From Methyloglobulus sp. (GTDB lineage Bacteria; Pseudomonadota; Gammaproteobacteria; Methylococcales; Methylomonadaceae): a DNA stretch of 8,349 nt. The position numbers and the translations under genes are program-made. A model generated the notes under the pieces. That model was given only the letters and a program-made list of their open reading frames with translations. It did no database searches and was not told the DNA's origin. Within the stretch, counting starts at the first letter, position 1. Each line of letters starts with the position of its first letter. Positions 1 to 6,136 of the stretch are shown here, piece by piece. The stretch spans positions 1 through 8,349 of the forward strand of contig JABFSV010000480.1 of NCBI GenBank assembly GCA_013140405.1, in the 5' to 3' direction.

Positions 1-152
1 AAGTTGAGTTATTGAAGACACCTAACCTTGGCAAAAAATCACTGACAGAAATAAAAGATATCCTGGCTTTAAAAGGCCTGTCGTTGGGTATGCGTTTAGA
101 TAACTGGCCACCAGAAAGCCTTGCCGACCAATCACATTCAATAACACATTAA
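1..152 (+). CDS. rpoA: RNA polymerase alpha subunit, C-terminal end (partial)
   Basis: This is the last 49 codons of rpoA, entering the window in frame at base 3 and stopping with TAA at 150-152. The protein is the alpha subunit of RNA polymerase; the piece seen is the end of its C-terminal domain, which binds UP-element DNA and activators. The residues read [15 protein letters not shown], then [13 protein letters not shown], nearly identical to what I recall of E. coli alpha, where the GKKSLTE segment contacts the DNA minor groove. The tail after the conserved NWPP is a little longer than in E. coli and ends SHSITH. rplQ starts 18 nt downstream on the same strand, the usual end of the alpha operon. 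The 5' part of the gene is outside the window. Identification is very secure. Confidence 0.97.
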   Translation, partial: VELLKTPNLGKKSLTEIKDILALKGLSLGMRLDNWPPESLADQSHSITH

Positions 153-170
153 ATAAATAGGTTTTTAGTA

Positions 171-539
171 ATGAGGCATCGTAAAAGCGGTAGACAACTT
201 AATATGAATAGCAGCCACAGAAAGGCGCTATTCAGCAATATGGCTAACTCATTGTTTAAACATGAGTTAATCAAGACAACATTGCCTAAGGCGAAAGAAT
301 TGAGGGGCTTTGCAGAACCCCTTATAACGTTATCGAAAGAGGATAGTGTAGCCAAGCGCCGCCTTGCGTTTGCAAGATTACGTGATCGTGACATGGTGAC
401 CAAATTATTTAATGAATTGGGGCCACGTTATAAAAATCGTCCCGGTGGTTATCTAAGAATTATGAAATGTGGATTCAGGCCAGGAGATGATGCGCCGATG
501 GCGTATGTCGAATTGGTTGATCGCCCTGATGCGGTATAA
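171..539 (+). CDS. rplQ: 50S ribosomal protein L17
   Basis: Encodes L17 (122 aa), a large-subunit ribosomal protein near the peptide exit tunnel. The N-terminus [20 protein letters not shown] and the later [11 protein letters not shown] and [26 protein letters not shown] blocks are the family hallmarks, and the length is typical of bacterial L17 without long tails. The ATG at 171 is chosen because it begins the canonical MRHR sequence; the ribosome binding site is weak (TAGG, about 9 nt upstream). It follows rpoA by 18 nt with no promoter or terminator visible between them, so it should be the last gene of the ribosomal protein operon. Transcription most likely ends at the strong hairpin just downstream. 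Confidence 0.98.
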   Translation: MRHRKSGRQLNMNSSHRKALFSNMANSLFKHELIKTTLPKAKELRGFAEPLITLSKEDSVAKRRLAFARLRDRDMVTKLFNELGPRYKNRPGGYLRIMKCGFRPGDDAPMAYVELVDRPDAV

Positions 540-547
540 CACACTTT

Positions 548-590
548 AAAGACATAAAAAAACCGGCATTGCCGGTTTTTTTATGTCTTT
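548..590. terminator. Bidirectional intrinsic terminator between rplQ and fdxA
   Basis: Arms at 548-567 and 571-590 are perfect reverse complements over 20 bp, separated by the 3-nt loop ATT (likely a slightly larger loop in the RNA). The core is the GC stem CCGGC/GCCGG flanked by seven A on one side and seven T on the other, so each strand reads a GC stem followed by a U-run. It sits between the rplQ stop and the fdxA stop, two convergent genes, and can end transcription from both sides. Confidence 0.93.
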
Positions 591-607
591 AATTTAAGGA
601 TAAATAA

Positions 608-931
608 TTATTTTTCCAATAACTCTAATTTTCCAGTTTTACCGTTCCACTCATCTGCATCCAGTAAAGGTTTCGTCACTTCAGTGATGACGGGCCATAA
701 TTTTGATAGTTCGGCATTTAATTCTATAAAATTTTCCTGCCCTTCAGGAACCTCATCTTCAGCAAATATAGCATTAGCTGGACACTCTGGTTCACACAAA
801 GTGCAATCAATGCACTCATCTGGATCAATCACCAAAAAATTGGGGCCTTGATGAAAGCAATCAACAGGACAAACATCGACACAGTCGGTAAATTTACATT
901 TAATACAGTTTTCGGTGACTACAAAAGCCAT
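608..931 (-). CDS. fdxA: 7Fe ferredoxin FdxA ([3Fe-4S][4Fe-4S])
   Basis: Encodes a 107-aa low-potential ferredoxin very close to Azotobacter vinelandii Fd[26 protein letters not shown] at the start, the [24 protein letters not shown] block, and the long C-terminal tail typical of the seven-iron type. By homology with FdI, C9, C17 and C50 hold the 3Fe cluster, and C21, C40, C43 and C46 hold the 4Fe cluster; C12 and C25 are the two extra cysteines also found in FdI. It is a soluble electron carrier; the partner cannot be told from the sequence. The ATG at 931 gives the exact family start; the ribosome binding site is poor (AGAG). The gene is monocistronic: own promoter at 978-1006, strong terminator at its 3' end. 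In many gammaproteobacteria fdxA lies beside mutS; here its upstream neighbour is a TPR gene. Confidence 0.96.
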   Translation of the reverse strand: MAFVVTENCIKCKFTDCVDVCPVDCFHQGPNFLVIDPDECIDCTLCEPECPANAIFAEDEVPEGQENFIELNAELSKLWPVITEVTKPLLDADEWNGKTGKLELLEK

Positions 932-977
932 TATTCTCTACCAGGATAATTTAAAATAAGGTGGTTTCACGGGCGGT

Positions 978-1006
978 ATTCTAGCAGAATGCGGCAGCCT
1001 ATAGAA
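978..1006 (-). promoter_or_regulatory. Sigma-70-type promoter of fdxA
   Basis: On the minus strand a -35 TTCTAT (1001-1006) and a -10 TAGAAT (978-983) are separated by exactly 17 nt. The -10 matches the consensus at 5 of 6 positions, while the -35 is weaker. Transcription would start near 971 and give a leader of about 40 nt before the fdxA ATG. Spacing and location are good; there is no direct proof. Confidence 0.6.
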
Positions 1007-1071
1007 CAGAAGACTGGTTTAAATTGTATCTACGGTGCTGATTTCAACAATAAGCAAAAAAAGTATTTTAC

Positions 1072-1758
1072 TTATTTCAGGCTTGCTGAATTGAATAACG
1101 ATAAAAATGTATTTTTTACGCCATTGATTTTGCGGTTTTTTGTGTTGACGAGCGCAAGTTTCACTTCATCTTTAAGTTTGTTGTCGGCAAATAGCTGCTC
1201 TTCTCGGGAAGGCGCTGATAATGCCTTTTCAAAATATTTTTGCGCTTCTTTAGTGTTGTTGTTTGCCAGTAAAAAGTCACCGTAAAAATAATTGCCATCA
1301 ATGCTGTTTGGATTGACCTTTAGCGCTGCTTGAAACAGTTTTTCTGCTTTTTCTTTGTCACCAAAAGCGATTGGCCAGCTAGGAACCATATAGTAAAGTG
1401 TGCCTAGCGTTACATAGGCAGAACCGTTCGCGGTTTCTGGGTTTATTTTAATGCTCTCCAGAAGTAAATCCCGCGCCTTATGAATGGCTTTGAGGGCAGT
1501 AAACCCATCTTGTAGTTCTGCATGGGTTGCTATTACCAGCGCTTGCCAGAAAAGCGGTTCAGCCGTTTTTGGAAATTGATCGCCAAGCTGCTCTGCCTTG
1601 GCAAGTAATGCATCATAGGCTGCTTCTTGCTTATTTCTGGGAAGTTTGTAATAAATTGATGCCCACTCAGATTCAATTGCTTGGACAGAAGGTTTTAAGT
1701 CTTCTGCGAAACATTGGGTGGAAAGTAGTAATAATGCAACAAAAGTTGTTTTTTTCAT
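1072..1758 (-). CDS. Exported tetratricopeptide-repeat protein
   Basis: A 228-aa protein beginning MKKTTFVALLLLSTQCFA, a clear Sec signal peptide with probable cleavage after CFA (residue 18). The cysteine is not in a convincing lipobox (STQC), so a soluble periplasmic protein is more likely than a lipoprotein. The mature part is alpha-helical and carries TPR-like units, the clearest near residues 130-180 (EKAEKLFQAALKVNPNSIDG, then GDFLLANNNTKEAQKYFEKAL). Such repeats usually serve protein-protein contacts; no enzyme domain is seen. The GDKEKAEKLF stretch resembles the TatT-like TPR family of TRAP-associated proteins, but no transporter genes are nearby, so I do not assign that role. The ATG at 1758 is preferred over an in-frame TTG at 1776, because the signal peptide begins at MKK and the TTG falls inside the promoter. 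Same strand as fdxA but probably a separate transcript. Confidence 0.85.
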   Translation of the reverse strand: MKKTTFVALLLLSTQCFAEDLKPSVQAIESEWASIYYKLPRNKQEAAYDALLAKAEQLGDQFPKTAEPLFWQALVIATHAELQDGFTALKAIHKARDLLLESIKINPETANGSAYVTLGTLYYMVPSWPIAFGDKEKAEKLFQAALKVNPNSIDGNYFYGDFLLANNNTKEAQKYFEKALSAPSREEQLFADNKLKDEVKLALVNTKNRKINGVKNTFLSLFNSASLK

Positions 1759-1764
1759 ACATCC

Positions 1765-1793
1765 ACTATAGAGCAATAATTAATATTATTCAA
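1765..1793 (-). promoter_or_regulatory. Probable promoter of the TPR gene (leaderless type)
   Basis: On the minus strand TTGAAT (1788-1793) and TATAGT (1765-1770) are separated by 17 nt, matching the -35 and -10 consensus at 4 and 5 of 6 positions. Only GGATGT separates the -10 from the ATG at 1758, so transcription would begin at or next to the A of the start codon, giving a leaderless mRNA. The -35 overlaps one arm of the inverted repeat at 1790-1820. Confidence 0.5.
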
Positions 1794-1820
1794 TAGACCT
1801 ATGAATTATTTGTCTATTGA
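1790..1820. repeat. 9-bp perfect inverted repeat in the CYTH-TPR gap
   Basis: TCAATAGAC (1790-1798) and GTCTATTGA (1812-1820) are perfect reverse complements separated by 13 nt. It lies just after the CYTH stop codon and overlaps the -35 of the TPR promoter. It could be an operator for a dimeric regulator acting on the TPR gene, or a weak terminator stem for the CDGSH-CYTH transcript; the following sequence is AT-rich but has no clean U-run. The symmetry is seen directly; the role is inferred. Confidence 0.5.
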
Positions 1821-1830
1821 GCTGAAATAT

Positions 1831-2307
1831 TTATTTATTGCCCCAGTTTTTATAGGGATTAACAGAGAGATTGTTGTTGTAATAACGCAAATCGTGAGTG
1901 ACTTCCACACCCAACCAGTGAGGTTTGGTGAAGTTTTGCCCGGCTTTCGAGAGTTCAATTTCTGCAACAATCAAACCGTGGTTGTCACCTTCAAATTCGT
2001 CTATTTCCCAGATGTTGTCGGCAATAGGCACAAGATGGCGAGTTTTTTCTATTAGGGGCTTGCCACAAAGGGTGGCTATAATTTCCTGTGCATCAGTCAA
2101 AGGGATTTCATATTCAAACTCAAGCCTTTGGGTGCCTATTGTTGCACTTTTTATGTTTAACCAGGCCTGTTTGTCGGAAATTCGAATCCTAATGGAGCTG
2201 GTAGGCTGTGAGCTTAGGTAACCTTGTTTGTATTTAATAGATTTTTGGGTGGCTTTACGCCAATCATCGTTTGCCAGTAAAAACTTATGTTCAATTTCAA
2301 TAGCCAT
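1831..2307 (-). CDS. CYTH-domain protein (triphosphate tunnel metalloenzyme)
   Basis: A 158-aa single-domain CYTH protein. The diagnostic ExExK motif is at the N-terminus (E4-I-E6-H-K8), followed by QGYLS (28-32), the basic strand SIRIRI with R40 and R42, LNIKS with K53, and the acidic strands RLEFEYE (61-67) and EIDEFEG, then AEIEL. These alternating acidic and basic beta strands line the tunnel that binds a triphosphate and divalent metal. Short proteobacterial members such as the one from Nitrosomonas europaea hydrolyse inorganic tripolyphosphate, so a cytoplasmic triphosphatase is the best guess; class IV adenylate cyclase and thiamine triphosphatase are relatives and cannot be excluded. 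The ATG at 2307 puts ExExK at the normal position. It overlaps the end of the upstream CDGSH gene by 11 nt and has no clear ribosome binding site, so translation is probably coupled. Confidence 0.9.
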   Translation of the reverse strand: MAIEIEHKFLLANDDWRKATQKSIKYKQGYLSSQPTSSIRIRISDKQAWLNIKSATIGTQRLEFEYEIPLTDAQEIIATLCGKPLIEKTRHLVPIADNIWEIDEFEGDNHGLIVAEIELSKAGQNFTKPHWLGVEVTHDLRYYNNNLSVNPYKNWGNK

Positions 2308-2551
2308 GACGGTTAGTTTTTATTTTGCATTGTTGTTGGTCGCAATAAGGCGGGGTTGTTGTTTCGGAACATCCACATAATTCTATTGTTCCTGTGGTTT
2401 CGGCAAAAAATTTAAACGATTTTTTGTCGGATTTTTCTCGGTGCGAATGGTCGCATAACGGCATGGTCTGGCTATAGCCGCAAGTACACCACTTATAGCG
2501 TTCGCCTTCTTGTACATCTACTGGCAGGGGGTTGTAGGTTTTTGTTGTCAT
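2297..2551 (-). CDS. CDGSH iron-sulfur domain protein with altered second motif
   Basis: An 84-aa protein of the small dual-CDGSH type, whose domains each bind a [2Fe-2S] cluster through three cysteines and one histidine. The first motif is complete: C22-x-C24-x2-S27-x3-P31-x-C33-D-H-S-H37, with G replaced by H. The second begins correctly (C59-x-C61-x2-T-x3-P68-x-C70-D71) but continues QQQC instead of GSH, so the histidine ligand position is Q74, with a cysteine at 75. The last residues, KIKTNRHGY, run into the CYTH start. One reading frame over, the DNA would code NNNAK and stop at 2320-2322, a plausible normal end for this family, so a small deletion and frameshift near 2336-2341 is possible. 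The ATG at 2551 has a poor ribosome binding site. The electron-transfer or cluster-transfer role is known only for the family. Confidence 0.88.
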   Translation of the reverse strand: MTTKTYNPLPVDVQEGERYKWCTCGYSQTMPLCDHSHREKSDKKSFKFFAETTGTIELCGCSETTTPPYCDQQQCKIKTNRHGY

Positions 2552-2583
2552 TAGTCGTATTGAATATGTGATTGTTATGGGCG

Positions 2584-2589
2584 ATTATA
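2584..2589 (-). promoter_or_regulatory. Possible -10 of the CDGSH-CYTH unit
   Basis: On the minus strand a perfect TATAAT lies 32 nt upstream of the CDGSH start codon, giving a leader of roughly 25 nt. No good -35 is found at 16-18 nt spacing, and there is no TGn extension, so this is only a candidate. Confidence 0.4.
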
Positions 2590-2607
2590 AGATAATTCCA
2601 AGAGCTG

Positions 2608-2784
2608 ATGATATGCTATGAGTCGCAATTTAAGTTGTACATAGTTCGCTCTGATGCAAGAGTAAATGTGATTTTAATGCCGGCTATATCACTGTTAAAT
2701 CGCAGATGTTTTCTAAAAGCCTTGTTTGGTATGGGCATTTTTAGTGTTTTCCATCAGTTTTTATTTTACCCTGAGATTACTTAA
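2608..2784 (+). CDS. Small ORF with Tat-like RRxFLK motif (uncertain)
   Basis: A 58-codon frame from the ATG at 2608, with in-frame alternatives at GTG 2668 (AAGAG ribosome binding site 5 nt upstream) and ATG 2677. The 35-residue version starts MPAISLLNRRCFLKALFGMG and continues with a hydrophobic stretch to FYPEIT. The NRRCFLK element resembles a twin-arginine signal (S/T-R-R-x-F-L-K) followed by its hydrophobic segment, but there is no mature protein after it. The TAA at 2782-2784 overlaps the AAGGAG ribosome binding site of the dehydrogenase gene, an arrangement seen in translationally coupled genes and leader peptides. It could be a real small membrane peptide, a remnant of a truncated Tat substrate gene, or chance in AT-rich intergenic DNA. 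I cannot name a family. Confidence 0.3.
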   Translation: MICYESQFKLYIVRSDARVNVILMPAISLLNRRCFLKALFGMGIFSVFHQFLFYPEIT

Positions 2785-2788
2785 GGAG
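2783..2788 (+). promoter_or_regulatory. Strong ribosome binding site of the SDR gene
   Basis: AAGGAG with 7 nt to the ATG at 2796 is the best Shine-Dalgarno match in the window for an annotated start and fixes the start of the dehydrogenase. No convincing -35/-10 pair was found for this gene in the 244-bp divergent region, so its promoter is unassigned. Confidence 0.85.
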
Positions 2789-2795
2789 TTTTAAC

Positions 2796-3491
2796 ATGCC
2801 AACCGTTTTGATTACCGGAGCAAACCGTGGGTTAGGATTGGAGTTTTGTCGTCAATATGCGGAGAAGAGTTGGGATGTGGTTGCCTGTTGCCGCAATCCA
2901 GCACAAGCCAGTGAGTTAAACGAATTGAGTCAACGCTACACTTCCATACAAATAGAAGCGTTAGACGTAGCCCATTTCGATCAAATTGATAACTTGTCTA
3001 CAAAGCTATCAGATACCAGTATTGATGTGTTAATCAATAATGCGGGCATCTATGGAGATCATAACAATCATGGTTTTGGGCAACTGGACTATCAGGCTTG
3101 GCTTAATACCTTGATAGTAAATACCCAGGGACCTATCAAAATGGCGGAAGCATTTTTGCCGCAAATCAACCGCGGCAATAAAAAGTTGATAGTTAATATT
3201 AGCAGCTTGATGGGCAGTCTTGCCGATAACGGCAGCGGTGGTAGTATCCTGTATAGGTCAAGTAAAGCGGCGTTAAATGCTGCGATGAAAAGCCTGTCTT
3301 TTGACTTAAAGTCTCAAGGTATCGGCGTACTGATTTTTCATCCAGGCTGGGTAAAAACCGACATGGGCGGCGCGAATGCGTTAATCGACAGTAAGACCAG
3401 TGTGGGTGGAATGTGTACCGTAATTGACAATTTTACGCTGGCACAATCCGGCGTTTTTATAAAATATGATGGCAAAGCCATGCCTTGGTAG
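2796..3491 (+). CDS. Short-chain dehydrogenase/reductase (C-factor-like)
   Basis: A 231-aa classical SDR oxidoreductase with a Rossmann fold. Visible are the nucleotide-binding motif TGANRGLG (7-14), the NNAG motif (81-84), catalytic N109, S137, Y153 and K157 (YxxxK), and the HPGWVKTDMGG loop after the active site (181-191). R33 at the end of the second strand suggests NADP(H) rather than NAD(H), as an inference. The NRGLG pattern and the PGWVKTDMGG segment place it near the SDR subgroup named after Myxococcus C-factor (CsgA), found widely as general carbonyl reductases. The natural substrate is unknown. The start is set by the AAGGAG site. It is followed after 6 nt by the DUF3455 gene, so the two are very likely co-transcribed. 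Confidence 0.93.
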   Translation: MPTVLITGANRGLGLEFCRQYAEKSWDVVACCRNPAQASELNELSQRYTSIQIEALDVAHFDQIDNLSTKLSDTSIDVLINNAGIYGDHNNHGFGQLDYQAWLNTLIVNTQGPIKMAEAFLPQINRGNKKLIVNISSLMGSLADNGSGGSILYRSSKAALNAAMKSLSFDLKSQGIGVLIFHPGWVKTDMGGANALIDSKTSVGGMCTVIDNFTLAQSGVFIKYDGKAMPW

Positions 3492-3497
3492 GTGTTA

Positions 3498-4016
3498 ATG
3501 TTAATAAAACTCGTTTTTTCAATTTTTTTCTTCTCACAACTTTGTTTTGGTGTCGCTAAGGCAGGTGACCTGACTATACCGGAAGCAATCAAAGTGCCAG
3601 AAGGGAATAACGTGTATCTGAATGTTCATGCCAAAGGTGACCAGATTTTTTACTGTGCATTAAGCACAGGCGTTTATTCATGGGCATGGCAAGCGCCTGA
3701 TGCCAAGTTGTATGATACTCAGGATAAGGCTTTAGTCGGAAGCCACGGCGTTGGCCCAAGTTGGTCGCACAACGATGGCAGCACTGTTAAAGCTAAGGTC
3801 ATTCAGAAAACCGATGCACCGGATAAGGCTGCTGCGCCTTGGTTGCTGCTTGAAGTCACAGAAGGTAAAGGCGATGGATTGTTGGCCCATGCCAGTTATA
3901 TTCAGCGAATCAATACCCAGGGAGGGCTGTCGCCTATTTCAAGTTGCGATGCTAACCATTTAGGTGCGGAGAAAAGGATGCCTTATGAGGCAGACTATAT
4001 TTTTTATAGCAAGTAG
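3498..4016 (+). CDS. Exported DUF3455 protein
   Basis: A 172-aa protein with a signal peptide (MLIKLVFSIFFFSQLCFGVAKA, predicted cleavage after A22) and one DUF3455 domain. Family landmarks are PEAIKVPEGN (28-37), HAKGDQIFYC (44-53), the WAWQAPDAKLYD block, GPSWSHNDGS (86-95), APWLLLEV (113-120), YIQRINTQGG (134-143) and C-D-x-x-H near the C-terminus (150-154). C53 and C150 are the only cysteines in the mature part and could form a disulfide in the periplasm. The function of DUF3455 is not established. The ATG at 3498, with AGGTG just upstream, is preferred over the GTG at 3492, which has no usable ribosome binding site. Placed 6 nt after the SDR gene. Its 3' end is 15 nt from the stop codon of the convergent hda, with no terminator visible. 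Confidence 0.9.
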   Translation: MLIKLVFSIFFFSQLCFGVAKAGDLTIPEAIKVPEGNNVYLNVHAKGDQIFYCALSTGVYSWAWQAPDAKLYDTQDKALVGSHGVGPSWSHNDGSTVKAKVIQKTDAPDKAAAPWLLLEVTEGKGDGLLAHASYIQRINTQGGLSPISSCDANHLGAEKRMPYEADYIFYSK

Positions 4017-4031
4017 GCGCTGAGTTTAGGA

Positions 4032-4730
4032 TTAATCCCGTTGATCCAAAATCTGCTTCAAGAAAGGGATAGTCAACTTGCGTTTGGCAGCCAGCGATGC
4101 CCAGTCTAACTTGTCCAATATCAACCATAACGATGTGAGGCTTCTGTCATAATGGGTCAACAGAAACCGTGCAGCTTGTGGCGCAATGTCAAAGCCCATT
4201 TGCTGCGCTTTATAGTTTAATGCGGCAATTTTATCGTTATCGTCCAGGGGCTGGATTTTTAAGGACAGCCCCCAGTTAATGCGGGTTCGCAAATCAGGTA
4301 AGGTAAAGGTTAGGGAGTTAGGTGTACAAGTTGCCGATAGAATAAGCCTGTTACCTTGGTCACGGTGCTGGTTGAAAAGATTAAAAAAAGCCAATTCCCA
4401 ATCTTCGCGCCCTGCGAGGGCATCAATATTGTCGAGGCAAACTATCTCGAAGCCTTCAAGTCCGGTAAATAGCTCAGGATCGGTTGATGCGGAATCTGAT
4501 AAATCCAGGTAGAAGGCGGTAATATCTTGATGGAATGCTTCATGGCAACAAGCCTGCAATAAATGGCTTTTTCCATAGCCTTCTTCGCCCCAAAGGAAAA
4601 TGTATTGTTCTCCCGTCCCCGCAACAGTTTTTCTTAATTGGTCGATTATTTCCTTATTGCTGCCTGGATAATAGTCGTCAAATGTTTGGTTAGCCCTAAA
4701 TTCAAATGTTACGGGTAGCTGTACAGCCAT
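4032..4730 (-). CDS. hda: DnaA regulatory inactivator Hda
   Basis: A 232-aa AAA+ protein related to the DnaA ATPase domain. With the DNA-loaded beta clamp, Hda stimulates ATP hydrolysis by DnaA and so prevents over-initiation of replication. Seen here: the N-terminal clamp-binding motif QLPVTF (4-9), Walker A GEEGYGKS (48-55), Walker B IVCLDNID (96-103), the box containing the arginine finger (PDLRTRINWG, R150), and the C-terminal lid segment with AAKRKLTIPFLKQIL. Length matches E. coli Hda (about 233 aa). The P-loop has the classical lysine, whereas I recall arginine there in E. coli. The start codon is 2 nt after the DUF2069 stop codon and lacks a clear ribosome binding site, so it is probably translated by coupling. 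Last gene of the arsC-wrbA-DUF2069-hda operon. Confidence 0.95.
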   Translation of the reverse strand: MAVQLPVTFEFRANQTFDDYYPGSNKEIIDQLRKTVAGTGEQYIFLWGEEGYGKSHLLQACCHEAFHQDITAFYLDLSDSASTDPELFTGLEGFEIVCLDNIDALAGREDWELAFFNLFNQHRDQGNRLILSATCTPNSLTFTLPDLRTRINWGLSLKIQPLDDNDKIAALNYKAQQMGFDIAPQAARFLLTHYDRSLTSLWLILDKLDWASLAAKRKLTIPFLKQILDQRD

Positions 4731-4732
4731 AT

Positions 4733-5700
<968 letters not shown>

Positions 5701-6048
5701 TTACAAAATGCCAAGGACATTTTCCGGAGGCCGGCCAATTGCCGCCTTACCGTTGGCAACTACGATTGGTCGTTCAATCAAGATGGGATTAGCTACCATA
5801 CCGCTGATTAACGCCTGCCTATCCAATGCGCTATTGTCCAGGCTACTGCCTTTATATTCAGCTTCCTGTTTACGCATCAGATCGCGTGGGCCCATGCCTA
5901 ATTTTTCCAGAATATCAGCCAGCTCGTCAGTGCTGGGCGGCGTTTTCAGGTACTCAATCACTTCCGGTTCAATGCCTTTATCTTTGAGCAGTTGCAAGGT
6001 TTGCCGCGATTTTGTACAACGTGGGTTGTGGTAAATTTTTACAGTCAT
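5701..6048 (-). CDS. arsC: ArsC-family arsenate reductase (glutaredoxin-dependent type)
   Basis: A 115-aa thioredoxin-fold protein of the ArsC family. The active site HNPRCTKSR (7-15) has the catalytic C11. R59, R93 (ERPIVV) and R106 (GRPPE) match the three arginines that bind arsenate in plasmid R773 ArsC, so real arsenate reductase activity with glutathione and glutaredoxin is plausible. There is no arsB, acr3 or arsR nearby, and chromosomal copies beside wrbA may have a more general redox role. It is shorter than R773 ArsC (about 141 aa), as is usual for this chromosomal subgroup. A good ribosome binding site AAGGTGA lies at 6055-6061, 6 nt from the ATG. First gene of the arsC-wrbA-DUF2069-hda operon; it diverges from ubiA. 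Confidence 0.92.
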   Translation of the reverse strand: MTVKIYHNPRCTKSRQTLQLLKDKGIEPEVIEYLKTPPSTDELADILEKLGMGPRDLMRKQEAEYKGSSLDNSALDRQALISGMVANPILIERPIVVANGKAAIGRPPENVLGIL

Positions 6049-6098
6049 GACGCTTCACCTTATCAAAACCAATATCAGAACAAGCTTCAACGCTAACG

Positions 6099-6104
6099 AT
6101 TATA
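6099..6104 (-). promoter_or_regulatory. Candidate -10 of the arsC operon
   Basis: Read on the minus strand these bases are TATAAT, a perfect -10, about 50 nt upstream of the arsC ATG and leaving a leader of roughly 44 nt that holds the AAGGTGA site. The -35 at the expected distance is poor. It shares bases with the plus-strand -10, because ATTATAAT (6099-6106) is its own reverse complement. Confidence 0.5.
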
Positions 6105-6106
6105 AT
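6101..6106 (+). promoter_or_regulatory. Candidate -10 of ubiA
   Basis: A perfect TATAAT 30 nt upstream of the GTG at 6137. Transcription would begin near 6113, which lies inside the longer reading frame from ATG 6047 and therefore supports the GTG as start. The hexamer at 17-nt spacing (GAACAA) is a weak -35, so an activator may be needed. Confidence 0.5.
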
Positions 6107-6136
6107 AGCATTCTTACTAAATCCGGGGTTTTTATT

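Noticed and set aside
1056..1073. Possible terminator at the end of the TPR gene: AAGTA-AAA-TACTT followed by a T-run on the minus strand.
   Set aside because: The stem is only 5 bp and AT-rich, and it includes the stop codon; too weak to call although the T-run is suggestive.
1774..1776. TTG as a longer start for the TPR protein (adds MLYSGC before MKK).
   Set aside because: It falls within the predicted promoter, and the added residues spoil the normal signal peptide start.
2616..2644. Hairpin CTATG...CATAG with an internal imperfect dyad in the divergent intergenic region, considered as a riboswitch or operator.
   Set aside because: Short and imperfect; no known riboswitch core, and it overlaps the small ORF frame. 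Not above what AT-rich DNA gives by chance.
5701..6048. An arsenic resistance island around arsC.
   Set aside because: No arsR, arsB, acr3 or arsH is present; neighbours are wrbA and hda, indicating a chromosomal housekeeping-type locus.
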